This document shows, in pieces, positions 6,188 to 14,446 of a stretch of 35,669 nucleotides of DNA. The stretch is taken from NCBI GenBank assembly GCA_003132145.1, contig PKWU01000042.1, positions 25,111 through 60,779 of the forward strand, written 5' to 3'. This DNA comes from Granulicella sp. Lineage in GTDB: Bacteria; Acidobacteriota; Terriglobia; Terriglobales; Acidobacteriaceae. Numbering within the stretch: position 1 is the first letter of the stretch; every line of letters begins with the position of its first letter. The notes beneath the pieces were generated by a model. That model searched no databases, had not been told where the DNA came from, and saw only the letters and a program-made list of their open reading frames with translations. Position numbers and translations under genes: made by a program.

Positions 6188-7281
6188 TACCAGCCGCGGG
6201 TTTGCATTAGGTCTTTTTCTTCGATGGCGGCGGCGGCGAGGCCCTTCATGGTTCCGGTGACGGTCTCGGCGGCGTCGGCGACGATCTTGGCGTCGGCAAA
6301 ATGCGTGGTGGCGATGACGATTGCACGCGCGCGGGAGATGGCTTCGACGCGCTCTTCGGGATTGCGCGGCTGGCCGATCAGCGATGGATCGATCGGCTTG
6401 CCAAAGTTGCTGCGCACGATGGGCACATCGGGCTGCCACTCTCCCTTGATCTTGACCCAGTACCAATCACCATCCTTATAAACATCGCCTTCTTCATAGA
6501 GGCCGACTTCGAGCGGGGTGGCGCGCTCCTTCATGAAGATGCCGGAGCCGACGAAGATGGATTCCGCGCCGAGCTGCATCATGAGGGCGGCGTCGGCGGG
6601 AGTGGCGATGCCGCCGGCGGAGAAGTTGGGCACGGGGAGCGAGCCGGATTTGGCGACCATGCGGACCAACTCGTAGGGCGCGCCATGCACCTTGGCGGCG
6701 TTGTAGAGTTCCTGGTCGCTGAGCACGGTGAGGGCCTTGATCTCGCTGACGATCTGGCGCATGTGCCGGACGGCGTGGACGACGTCGCCGGTGCCGGGCT
6801 CGCCCTTGGTGCGGATCATGGCTGCGCCCTCGGCGATGCGGCGGAGGGCTTCGCCCAGGTTGCGCGCGCCGCAGACGAAGGGCGTGGTGAAGGCGTGCTT
6901 GTCGATGTGGTAGGTCTCGTCGGCGGGGGTGAGGACTTCGGACTCGTCGATGAAGTCGACGCCGAGATGCTGGAGGATTTGCGCTTCGGCGAAGTGGCCG
7001 ATGCGGGCCTTGGCCATCACGGGGATGGTGACGGCAGCCATGATTTCGCGGATGAGCTTGGGGTTGGCCATGCGGGCGACGCCGCCCTCGGCGCGGATCA
7101 TAGCGGGGACGCGCTCGAGCGCCATGACGGAGATGGCCCCGGCTTCCTCGGCGATGCGGGCCTGCTCGACGTTCATCACGTCCATGATGACTCCGCCCTT
7201 GAGCATCTCGGCGAGGCCGAGCTTGAGGCGGAGCGCTGGCTCGTGGAAGGATGAAGTGCCGTTCGAGGTTGGGTCTGCCAT
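6187..7281 (-). CDS. pdxS: Pyridoxal 5'-phosphate synthase lyase subunit with an insertion
   Basis: ATG at 7281-7279 follows AAGGAGAACGAC, a clear ribosome site. The 364-residue protein is PdxS, the (beta/alpha)8 synthase subunit: GGVIMDVMN with Asp34, MAKARIGH with Lys91, and the second catalytic lysine Lys159 in [11 protein letters not shown]. It uses ammonia from PdxT to make pyridoxal 5'-phosphate. Usual PdxS proteins have about 290-300 residues. Here about 55 extra residues (251-306) are inserted between VGSGIFMKE and [22 protein letters not shown], where relatives run directly from GSGIF to the C-terminal helices. The insert is in frame and rich in Asp, Trp, Tyr and Pro. First gene of the pdxST operon. 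Confidence 0.95.
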   Translation of the reverse strand: MADPTSNGTSSFHEPALRLKLGLAEMLKGGVIMDVMNVEQARIAEEAGAISVMALERVPAMIRAEGGVARMANPKLIREIMAAVTIPVMAKARIGHFAEAQILQHLGVDFIDESEVLTPADETYHIDKHAFTTPFVCGARNLGEALRRIAEGAAMIRTKGEPGTGDVVHAVRHMRQIVSEIKALTVLSDQELYNAAKVHGAPYELVRMVAKSGSLPVPNFSAGGIATPADAALMMQLGAESIFVGSGIFMKERATPLEVGLYEEGDVYKDGDWYWVKIKGEWQPDVPIVRSNFGKPIDPSLIGQPRNPEERVEAISRARAIVIATTHFADAKIVADAAETVTGTMKGLAAAAIEEKDLMQTRGW

Positions 7282-7429
7282 GTCGTTCTCCTTGATGTGT
7301 CGCAGATATTTAGATGCGCGGGGACTCGGCGCGCGCGGATTGCTGCGAATCTTCAGTTTAGCAGCTTGGCGGGGGTCTGAGGCTGGAGCGCGATGTGAGC
7401 AAGAACAGACAATAGCAACCGCAACGGCC

Positions 7430-7478
7430 AATACGGAGATTCTGCCCTTCGACTGCGCTCAGGGCAGAATGACGGCGC
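7430..7478. repeat. Dispersed repeat, family A
   Basis: ATACGGAGATTCTGCCC, TTCGACTGCGCTCAGGGCAGAATGACGG: arms TTCTGCCC and GGGCAGAA flank the TTCGACTGCGCTCA core. The remaining bases of 7282-7499 are the pdxS upstream region, with no other gene seen. Confidence 0.7.
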
Positions 7479-7499
7479 TTTGAGGTTGCGGTGCGTTGG

Positions 7500-10136
7500 C
7501 TATGCGTTGCAGAGGGCGAGGATTGCGGCGCCGAATTTTTCGGCCTTCTCGGGGCCGATGCCAGAGATGGATTGAAGGTGAGCGACAGAGCGCGGGCGCA
7601 GCAGGACGATGCTGCGCAGCGTGGAGGAGCCGAGGACGAAGAACTGGGGAAGGCCGATGCGCTCGGCTTCGGACTTGCGCCATGCGCGGAGGTTGGCGTC
7701 GAGGAGTTGCTGGGCGGGAGTAAGCTCGGCGGCGGGGTCGGAGGGGGTGGGACGCGGGCGGTGGAAGGTGGGCGTGGGCTCGCCGAATTGCTGGATCGGG
7801 CTGCTGCGCTCCTTGATGGTGGAGACGGGCAGAGGATCGCGTGGGACGGCTCTGTATTTTGGAGGCTGCGCTTTGACCGTGCGCGCCACACTAAAGTCGT
7901 CGGCGTGCGATGACTCGCGGCAGATGGCGATGATTGCGGCACCGAAGCGGTCAGCTTTCTCCTGTCCAATGCCGGAGATCGAGAGGAGCTGTGAGAGCGA
8001 TGTAGGCGCAGCCATTACAACCTTGATGAGGATTGCGTCGGTGAGCACAAAAAAGGCTGGACGACCGTTGGCTGCTGCCTCCGTCTTACGCCACTCTCGC
8101 AGCTTCTTGTCCAACTCTTTCTGCTCTGGTGAATATGCGTCCGTCAGTTCGGCTCTCTTTGCAACGCGAGCATTCTCGATTTGACGGTGTTCGAGCTGTT
8201 CTTCTGGGGTTCGATCCGCATCGCGACGCCCGGAGGACTTCCGTGCCGATTGGCTGTCATCTGCGGAGGCGTTTTCCGTCGCACGGCGAAGGGCGCGGGG
8301 ATTTGTGCCAGTGGCTCGTGAGGCTACGTGCTTGCGTGTGGATTTCGTAGGGGTGTCTACGGAGGTTGCGGGCAGGACGACGCCGATAAGTTGGGATGCG
8401 TCTGGGCTGCGGCCTTCGTGGGTGAGGGCGGCTTTCTTGTAGGGGATGACGTTGCCTTCGGGGTTGGTGAAGGTGTCGGGGATGAGGGTGATGAGACCGG
8501 CGCGGGCGAGCGCGTCGAGGAGGACATCGAAGAGCTTGCGGTCCTTAGCGGCAGCGGTGCCGCGCAGCGCCCCCTCGGAGAGCGCGGAGTAGAGCTTGCC
8601 GGTGGAAGGGGAGCGGCCGGGCGACCCACTCAGTTCGCGCAGGATTGCATTGAGCTGTCGGGACTCTTCTGTAGTGGGCGGGGCGAAGGTTTGCGCGGTG
8701 GTGGTGGAGGGGGAGCAGAAGTCGCAGATGCCGCAGGGGCGGTGCGCGTCGGCGGTGTCGCCGAAGTGGCGGATGATGGCGGTCATGCGGCATTGCTGGG
8801 TTTCGGCGAAGGCGACCATGCGGTCGATCTGGGAGCGGCGGAAGGCGATCTGTGCCTCGTAGGCGGCGCGCCAGGAGGCGGGCGATGCAGGATTGGAGTC
8901 GGCACGGCGCGCTTCATCCGCAAGACGCACGTTGCCGGCGAAGTCGAGCTGCACGGCCCCCTGCGCGGCCAGCTTCTCAACCGATTTGGTGAAGAGGTCG
9001 GGTGCCATCTTGAGCTTGCGACAGAGCGGTTCGGGCATGAGGAAATCGTCGGTGAGGACGGCGGCGACGCGGGCGAGGTCGGAGGCGGGTGGATAGTCTC
9101 GCTCCAGAAAGGACTCGTGAATCTTGCGGTCGGCGTAGCTGTGGAGGAGGACGGAGCGGCTGGGGAGACCATCGCGACCGGCGCGGCCGATCTCCTGATA
9201 GAAGGCTTCGACGGATGCGGGGAGCGCGGTGTGGACGATGGTGCGAACGTCGGCCTTGTCGATTCCCATTCCGAAGGCGATGGTGGCGACGACGACTTCG
9301 AGCTTGCCTGACTGGAAGGCGCGCTGCACGCGCTGGCGGACGCTGGCGTCGAGGCCGGCGTGGTAGGCGGCGGCGGGGAAGTGGCGGGCAAGTTCGGCGG
9401 CGAGAGCTTCTGAATCGCGGCGCGAGGGCGTGTAGACGATGGCAGGGCGCGCGGCGGGCGAGCTGAGGAGTTTGACGGTGAACTCGTGACGGCGCGGCTT
9501 GGAGAGCTCGACCACCTCGATGGCGAGGTTGGAGCGGCGGAAGCCGTGGATGAAGAGCGCGGGATCGTGGAGTTGGAGTTGGGCAACGATGTCTTTTTGT
9601 ACGGTCGGAGTAGCTGTTGCGGTGAGGGCGAGGATGGGCGCGGGGCGAAGGGCTGGGAGATGGTCGCCGAGGGTGCGGTAGTCGGGGCGAAAGTCGTGTC
9701 CCCAGACGCTGATGCAGTGGGCCTCGTCGATGGCGATGAGGGTGGGCTTGCGGCGGGCGAGCATCTCGGGGAAGCCGGGGACGCGCATGCGCTCGGGGGC
9801 GATGAAGAGGAAGTCGAGCGAGCCGGAGAGGTAGTCGCGGCAGGCGATGCGTGCGTCGTCGCGGGAGAGGTTGGAGTGGATGCGGGCGACGCGCAGGCCT
9901 GCGGCGGAGAGCTTGGCGGCCTGGTCGTCCATCAGGGCGATGAGCGGGCTGACGACCAGCGCGGTGCCGGTGCGGGCGATGGCGGGAAGCTGGTAGCAGA
10001 GGGACTTGCCGGCGCCGGTGGGCATGACGAGAAGCGCGTCGCGGCCGTCGATGACGGCGCGGCAGACGGCCTCCTGATTGGCGCGGAAGGCGGGGAAGCC
10101 GAATGTGGTGTGGAGGAGAGTGGTGAGGTCGGTCAT
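7500..10136 (-). CDS. recQ: RecQ-family ATP-dependent DNA helicase with two HRDC domains
   Basis: Starting at ATG 10136 the protein has 878 residues; a GTG at 10187 would add 17 residues that do not fit the family, and neither start has a clear ribosome site. RecQ motifs are plain: motif 0 FGFPAFRANQEAV, Walker A MPTGAGKS (38-45), DEAH (137-140) followed by CISVWGHDFRPDY, TATATP, and motif VI QEIGRAGRDG. A four-cysteine zinc subdomain follows (CRMTAIIRHFGD...CGICDFC), then a winged-helix region. The C-terminal part has a charged linker and two HRDC domains, each with REWRK/RAWRK, a FFVL segment and SISGIG-EKA-FGAAI. RecQ unwinds recombination and replication intermediates. Tandem HRDC domains are less common than one. 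Confidence 0.95.
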   Translation of the reverse strand: MTDLTTLLHTTFGFPAFRANQEAVCRAVIDGRDALLVMPTGAGKSLCYQLPAIARTGTALVVSPLIALMDDQAAKLSAAGLRVARIHSNLSRDDARIACRDYLSGSLDFLFIAPERMRVPGFPEMLARRKPTLIAIDEAHCISVWGHDFRPDYRTLGDHLPALRPAPILALTATATPTVQKDIVAQLQLHDPALFIHGFRRSNLAIEVVELSKPRRHEFTVKLLSSPAARPAIVYTPSRRDSEALAAELARHFPAAAYHAGLDASVRQRVQRAFQSGKLEVVVATIAFGMGIDKADVRTIVHTALPASVEAFYQEIGRAGRDGLPSRSVLLHSYADRKIHESFLERDYPPASDLARVAAVLTDDFLMPEPLCRKLKMAPDLFTKSVEKLAAQGAVQLDFAGNVRLADEARRADSNPASPASWRAAYEAQIAFRRSQIDRMVAFAETQQCRMTAIIRHFGDTADAHRPCGICDFCSPSTTTAQTFAPPTTEESRQLNAILRELSGSPGRSPSTGKLYSALSEGALRGTAAAKDRKLFDVLLDALARAGLITLIPDTFTNPEGNVIPYKKAALTHEGRSPDASQLIGVVLPATSVDTPTKSTRKHVASRATGTNPRALRRATENASADDSQSARKSSGRRDADRTPEEQLEHRQIENARVAKRAELTDAYSPEQKELDKKLREWRKTEAAANGRPAFFVLTDAILIKVVMAAPTSLSQLLSISGIGQEKADRFGAAIIAICRESSHADDFSVARTVKAQPPKYRAVPRDPLPVSTIKERSSPIQQFGEPTPTFHRPRPTPSDPAAELTPAQQLLDANLRAWRKSEAERIGLPQFFVLGSSTLRSIVLLRPRSVAHLQSISGIGPEKAEKFGAAILALCNA

Positions 10137-10199
10137 GCCGGTGGGATTAGTTTCGCATAGGTTCGCTGGAGCGAGACTTTGGGGCACGCGGCGGCGGGC

Positions 10200-11036
10200 T
10201 TAGAAGAGTTGGAAGTTGACCACGACGTTCAGATAGATCGGGACGGGTTTGCCATCTTTCATGGCGGGCGTGAATTTATATTGTTTCACTGCGTCGAGAG
10301 CTGCCTGATCGAGTGAGAGCGCGGCTGCTTGGTACTCCTGGTCGACTGAGTCTGCGATGGATTTACTGATATGTGCGTTCGTGGGATTGCCCTGCGTGTC
10401 TATGATGATGGACACGGTCGTAATGCCGGTGATCTTCTGTTTTCGCGCAATTTTGGAATAGATGGGATCGACACGATGGATCAGTTTTGGTGGAGTAACG
10501 CCGTCTCCTCCTTTATAAATTCCTGAGACTTGGAAGTTGACCTCGACGTTCAGATAGACGGCAACGGGTTTGCCATCTTTCATGGCGGGGATGAATCTAT
10601 ATTGCTTCACTGCGTCAAGCGCAGCCTGATCGAGTGAGAGCGCGGCTGCATGCTTCTTCTTGTTATTGCCGACGGTGTCTGCGATGGATTTCGTGATGTG
10701 CACATTCACAGGGTTGCCTTGTGCGTCCACGATGATGGATATGAATGCAACCCCGGAGATCTTCTGCTTCCGCGCAATTTCTGAGTATTCCGGAGTGGGC
10801 TGGTAGAGGACCTTCGGCGTGGTGACGCCGCCTCCGCTTTTATAAATTCCTGAGGCATCGGGGTTGGGGCTGGGCGGTTTGGCGGGTGCGGCCTGGTCTG
10901 GAGTAGGGGTGGTTGGTGTGGCCGGTGCTGGTGGTCGCGCGGGCTGCGATGCGGGCGGTTCGCTGGGCGGCGGTGTGGCGGGGGTGGTTGCCTGTGGGGT
11001 GAGCAGCGCGAACCAGAGTACGAAGAGGGAAGTCAT
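10200..11036 (-). CDS. Secreted protein with two tandem TonB C-terminal domains
   Basis: ATG at 11036 gives 278 residues. The start MTSLFVLWFALLTPQA looks like a short signal peptide. A Pro/Ala/Thr-rich linker covers residues 17-60. Two near-identical TonB_C-like domains follow, roughly 61-170 and 171-278, each with PxYSxIARKQKI-G, SIIxDxQGNPxNxHIxKSIAD, LDQAALDAVKQYxFxPAMKDGKPV and a YLNVxVNFQ strand. Single-domain relatives in energy-transducing proteins carry one such domain to contact outer-membrane receptors. Here no typical N-terminal anchor helix for ExbB/ExbD is seen, so classical TonB function is doubtful. The longer upstream reading frame covers a repeat and is not used. Confidence 0.8.
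   Translation of the reverse strand: MTSLFVLWFALLTPQATTPATPPPSEPPASQPARPPAPATPTTPTPDQAAPAKPPSPNPDASGIYKSGGGVTTPKVLYQPTPEYSEIARKQKISGVAFISIIVDAQGNPVNVHITKSIADTVGNNKKKHAAALSLDQAALDAVKQYRFIPAMKDGKPVAVYLNVEVNFQVSGIYKGGDGVTPPKLIHRVDPIYSKIARKQKITGITTVSIIIDTQGNPTNAHISKSIADSVDQEYQAAALSLDQAALDAVKQYKFTPAMKDGKPVPIYLNVVVNFQLF
10209..10853. repeat. Internal tandem duplication encoding the two TonB_C domains
   Basis: Two direct copies of about 320 bases, 10209-10526 and 10530-10853, begin TTGGAAGTTGACC and end TTTATAAATTCCTGAG. They stay highly similar at DNA level, including silent positions, with one short length difference near residues NKKKH versus QEY. This points to a fairly recent in-gene duplication. 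Confidence 0.85.
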
Positions 11037-11083
11037 TGGGGGCCTTTGTGAGTCGGGGAAATGGTAGCACGAAGAAGTGCAGT

Positions 11084-11250
11084 GCATCCCAACCACCGCG
11101 AGAGACAAAGGCGCGATGAATGGGGCACCCGGCAAAATGCGGATTTGTGGGAAGAAAGGGGTGGAACGTTGTGGTGGTCCGGAATTCATCGGGGTCCTTC
11201 GACTTCGCCTCTCGCGGTGAAGCTGCGCGAGGCTTCGCTCAGGATGACGG
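11084..11250. repeat. Adjacent family B and family A dispersed repeats
   Basis: 11084-11130 is a family B element (GCATCCCAACCACCGCG to GATGAATGGGGCACCC). 11187-11250 is a family A element (GGGGTCCTTCGACTTCGCC to GCTTCGCTCAGGATGACGG) with an inner inverted repeat around CTCGCGGTGAAGCTGCGCGAG. They lie in the divergent intergenic region before the GH51 gene; the open frame running through them is not thought to be translated. Confidence 0.65.
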
Positions 11251-11323
11251 TAATCAACAGATGAGCTTGATGGCGACAATTTCAGGTGGGTTGATGTATT
11301 GTTTCCTACGAGGAAAATTTCCA

Positions 11324-13279
11324 ATGATGCAAGCGACGAAGTTTGCGGCGGTTTTGTGGATTGCTGCGTTAATAGCGATGGGAACGATGCAGGCGCAGCA
11401 AGGTGGTAATCAGCCGCAGGCTACCAATAAGACGCAGGCGGCGACGCTGACGATCAGCGCGGACAAGGTGGTGGCCAAGGTGAGCCCGACGCTGTATGGG
11501 TTGATGACCGAGGAGATTAACTACTCATACGAGGGCGGGCTGTATGGGGAGCTGGTGCAGAATCGGACGTTTCGGTCGGATTGGTCCGGGGTCAATGAGT
11601 GGATCGTTACGCCTTACGGTTCGGCGCGCGGTTCCGTGGCGATGGACAAAACGACGGGGCCGAGCGCGGTGCTGTCCACAAGCCTGAAGGTGACGGTGGA
11701 GCAGGCCGACGCGAAGGACGCGTATGGGCTGCGCAATGGCGGATGGTGGGGCGTTCCGGTAAGGGCGAATACGACGTATACGGGGTCGGTGTGGGCGAAG
11801 GGCGATGCGGCGCCGGTGGGTGGCGCGGCGGTGCGGGTGAGCCTGGTGGCGGACGATTCGGGCAAGGTGCTGGCGAGCGCGGCGCTGCCGGCGTTGACGA
11901 CGGAGTGGAAGCAGTACAACTTCACGATGAAGACGGGAGCGGGGTTGGTGGCTTCGGCGAAGAACTCGATCCTGCTGAGCGTGGACCGTCCGGGAACGGT
12001 GTGGCTGCAACAGGTTTCGGTGTTTCCGCCGACGTATAAGGGGCGCGCCAACGGCAATCGCGTGGACCTGATGGAGATGATGGCGGGGATGCATCCGGCG
12101 TTCCTGCGCTTTCCCGGCGGGAACTACCTGGAAGGCAATACGATTGCCGAGCGCTTCAACTGGAAGAAGACGATTGGGCCGTTGGTGGATAGGCCGGGAC
12201 ACGCCAGTCCGTGGAGTTACCACTCGACCGATGGGATGGGTCTGCTGGAGTTTCTGGAGTGGTGCGAGGACCTGAAGATGCAGCCGGTGCTGGCCGTGTA
12301 TGCGGGCTACTCGCTGGGCGGAAAGCATGTAGCGCCGGGGCCAGACCTGGAGCCGTATGTGCAGGACGCGCTGGATGAGATTGAATATGTAACGGGGGAC
12401 GTTACGACAAAGTGGGGCGCGGAGCGGGCGAAGGATGGACATCCGGCGGTGTTCCCGCTGACGTATGTGGAGATTGGCAACGAGGACAACTTCGACAGGT
12501 CGCAGAGCTACGATGGACGCTACACGCAGTTCTACAAGGCGATCAAGAAGAAGTATCCCCAGCTACAGTTGATTGCGACGACGAAGGTGAACGGGCACGC
12601 GATGGATGTGCTGGACGATCACTACTACCGGCGGGCGGAGGAGTTCTTCAAGGACGTGCATCATTACGATGCAGCCGACCGGACAGGGCCGAAGATCTTT
12701 GTTGGCGAGTGGGCGACGCGCGAGGGAGGGCCGACGACCAACTTTGGCGCGGCGCTGGGCGATGCAGCGTGGATGACAGGGATGGAGCGGAACAGCGACC
12801 TGATCGCGATTGCGAGCTATGCGCCGCTGCTGGTGAATGTGAACCCGAACGGGATGCAGTGGCAGTCCAACCTGATTGGGTACGACGCGCTGACCAGCTA
12901 TGGCAGCCCGAGCTACTACGCGCAGGCGATGTTTGCGGGACACATCGGGACGGAGATTGTGGCGGCGGAACTACAGGGCGCGGGCGACCGGCTGTTCTAT
13001 TCGGTGACGAAGGATGCGGCGAAGGGGGTTGTCTATCTGAAGCTGGTGAATGCCTCGTCGGCGGCGCAGGAGCTGAAGATCACACTGGACGGCGCGAAGT
13101 CGGTGAAGGGAGCGGCGAAGCTGGTGCGGCTGAGCGCGGGATCGACCGCGGCGACCAATACCATCAACGATCCCAAGCGCGTTGTGCCAATGGAGAGCAC
13201 AGTGACGGGCGTGGCGAAGACGTTCACGCGGACGGTGCCGGGGTATTCTATTGAGGTGTACGAGATTGGGGTGCAGTAG
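11324..13279 (+). CDS. Secreted alpha-L-arabinofuranosidase, GH51
   Basis: ATG 11324 (a second ATG follows directly) lies nine bases after AGGA and gives 651 residues with a signal peptide (FAAVLWIAALIAMGTMQAQQ). The first domain, up to about residue 245, has a carbohydrate-binding-like beta region after the LYGLMTEEINYSYEGGLYGEL motif. The catalytic barrel contains FLRFPGGNYLEG, the acid/base Glu387 in YVEIGNEDNFD and the nucleophile Glu462 in FVGEWATREG. The C-terminal beta-sandwich ends in PGYSIEVYEI. These are the hallmarks of GH51 enzymes that remove arabinofuranosyl side groups from arabinan or arabinoxylan. Export suggests use on plant polysaccharide outside the cytoplasm. A collapsed GH43 gene lies at 34669. 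Confidence 0.92.
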   Translation: MMQATKFAAVLWIAALIAMGTMQAQQGGNQPQATNKTQAATLTISADKVVAKVSPTLYGLMTEEINYSYEGGLYGELVQNRTFRSDWSGVNEWIVTPYGSARGSVAMDKTTGPSAVLSTSLKVTVEQADAKDAYGLRNGGWWGVPVRANTTYTGSVWAKGDAAPVGGAAVRVSLVADDSGKVLASAALPALTTEWKQYNFTMKTGAGLVASAKNSILLSVDRPGTVWLQQVSVFPPTYKGRANGNRVDLMEMMAGMHPAFLRFPGGNYLEGNTIAERFNWKKTIGPLVDRPGHASPWSYHSTDGMGLLEFLEWCEDLKMQPVLAVYAGYSLGGKHVAPGPDLEPYVQDALDEIEYVTGDVTTKWGAERAKDGHPAVFPLTYVEIGNEDNFDRSQSYDGRYTQFYKAIKKKYPQLQLIATTKVNGHAMDVLDDHYYRRAEEFFKDVHHYDAADRTGPKIFVGEWATREGGPTTNFGAALGDAAWMTGMERNSDLIAIASYAPLLVNVNPNGMQWQSNLIGYDALTSYGSPSYYAQAMFAGHIGTEIVAAELQGAGDRLFYSVTKDAAKGVVYLKLVNASSAAQELKITLDGAKSVKGAAKLVRLSAGSTAATNTINDPKRVVPMESTVTGVAKTFTRTVPGYSIEVYEIGVQ

Positions 13280-13343
13280 GCTGCGTTACAGATTTGCAGG
13301 TGATCCCATGACCTATCGCATAAGTGTTTTGATATAAGTCAGC

Positions 13344-14255
13344 TTGTGGTGTTTCCTCTTTGCGCTGGGACTTCAGGCTACAGCGCAGCAGGCTGTGACC
13401 TCCAAAATGCAAGGGGGTCGTGTGATTCTAGGCGTATTGGAAGACATCCCCGGGGAATACACCGGCGAGTCTGATTTTCGAGCAGTGCGCGCAGTATTTG
13501 AAAAGAATGGCGACGGATGGCAGGCATTCCCTCCGCAAACTAAGAGCTATCCCGAGCCACTGACCCCACCGTCATCGTATCCAAAGGAGATGACCTGGAC
13601 TATAGCCTTTGATGGAAGAAATCTGGGAACAATTACGGCTCTAACGCCGCCACAATATCATTTCTATTCCGAAATCGGCATCGAGAACATTACCAGCCAC
13701 GGCCCGGTTCCGACCGTTGGAAAGAAATCTACCGAATACGCAGGCTTCACAGGTACGCCAGTCTATCGACCGCTTGTTGCGGTATCGCAGCCAAATTTCT
13801 CCGACCCGGACCATTGGAAGCCCGCGCAGCTTTCGCCAGATTTGATTGCAGCCGCTCGACAGCAGTTCCGCAGCAAATTCCCGAAGGTCACTAATTGTAG
13901 GAACCCGGATGAAAATGTCCTAAGGCCATGGACGTATCGAGATGAGGACATCCATGTGAATAAAGCCTTCTCGTCGAAGGATGACTGGTCACTCATCGAT
14001 CTAAACTTGACGGGCTATTCCTGCGACGGTCCTCAAGACGATGACAGCGCGTTTATCGGTCAATGGTACGTCATTGATCCAGCGGGGAAACTAAAGTTTT
14101 TGGGCACGAACATGTGGCTGGTGGACGCTGGGGATTATGACAACAGCGGAAGTTCAGAAGTGTTGTTTTCGATAGACGGATACAACATGGGTGGATACCG
14201 TTTGTTTTATAGGGACTTCACACAGAGCGTTGAGTTTCTATTTCACTACAATTAG
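13344..14255 (+). CDS. Secreted protein of unknown function with interrupted 5' end
   Basis: From TTG at 13344 the frame gives 303 residues. The first residues, WCFLFALGLQATAQQA, look like the second half of a signal peptide. An ATG at 13308, preceded by CAGGTGA, is in the same frame and would supply MTYRISVLI, but a TAA at 13335 separates the two. The gene may be recently damaged, or may start at the poor TTG. The mature part has no domain I recognise; it is acidic with aromatic clusters and ends GGYRLFYRDFTQSVEFLFHY. DxDNSGSSEVLF near residues 268-279 resembles a calcium-binding FG-GAP-like loop, typical of proteins that report a stored value. Its base composition is lower in GC than the neighbours. 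Standing alone, it suggests a horizontally gained single gene. Confidence 0.6.
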   Translation: MWCFLFALGLQATAQQAVTSKMQGGRVILGVLEDIPGEYTGESDFRAVRAVFEKNGDGWQAFPPQTKSYPEPLTPPSSYPKEMTWTIAFDGRNLGTITALTPPQYHFYSEIGIENITSHGPVPTVGKKSTEYAGFTGTPVYRPLVAVSQPNFSDPDHWKPAQLSPDLIAAARQQFRSKFPKVTNCRNPDENVLRPWTYRDEDIHVNKAFSSKDDWSLIDLNLTGYSCDGPQDDDSAFIGQWYVIDPAGKLKFLGTNMWLVDAGDYDNSGSSEVLFSIDGYNMGGYRLFYRDFTQSVEFLFHYN

Positions 14256-14294
14256 TGGGCGGGCGGCGGTCCGACGAGAGAATTGTCGAGAAGA

Positions 14295-14417
14295 ACACCC
14301 CACCCTGTCGAGCGATGAGACTGCGCGCCGAGGATGGGGCACATGACAACACCGAAATACAGAGATTCTGGCTGCGCCAGAATGACGGTTTTAGCGGGGC
14401 TGCGCCAGAATGACGGC
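14295..14417. repeat. Family B element followed by two family A half-elements
   Basis: 14295-14345 runs CACCCCACCCTGTCGAGCG to GAGGATGGGGCACATGAC (family B). Then AGATTCTGGCTGCGCCAGAATGACGG (14361-14387) and GGCTGCGCCAGAATGACGG (14399-14416) repeat the family A end twice, each with a TCTGGC/GCCAGA hairpin. They separate two convergent genes. Confidence 0.6.
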
Positions 14418-14446
14418 TTATTACACTGAACAACGAACAACTGACG

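Noticed and set aside
11120..11323. N-terminal extension of the GH51 frame
   Set aside because: The extra codons run through a dispersed repeat and lack any ribosome site; the signal peptide begins at 11324.
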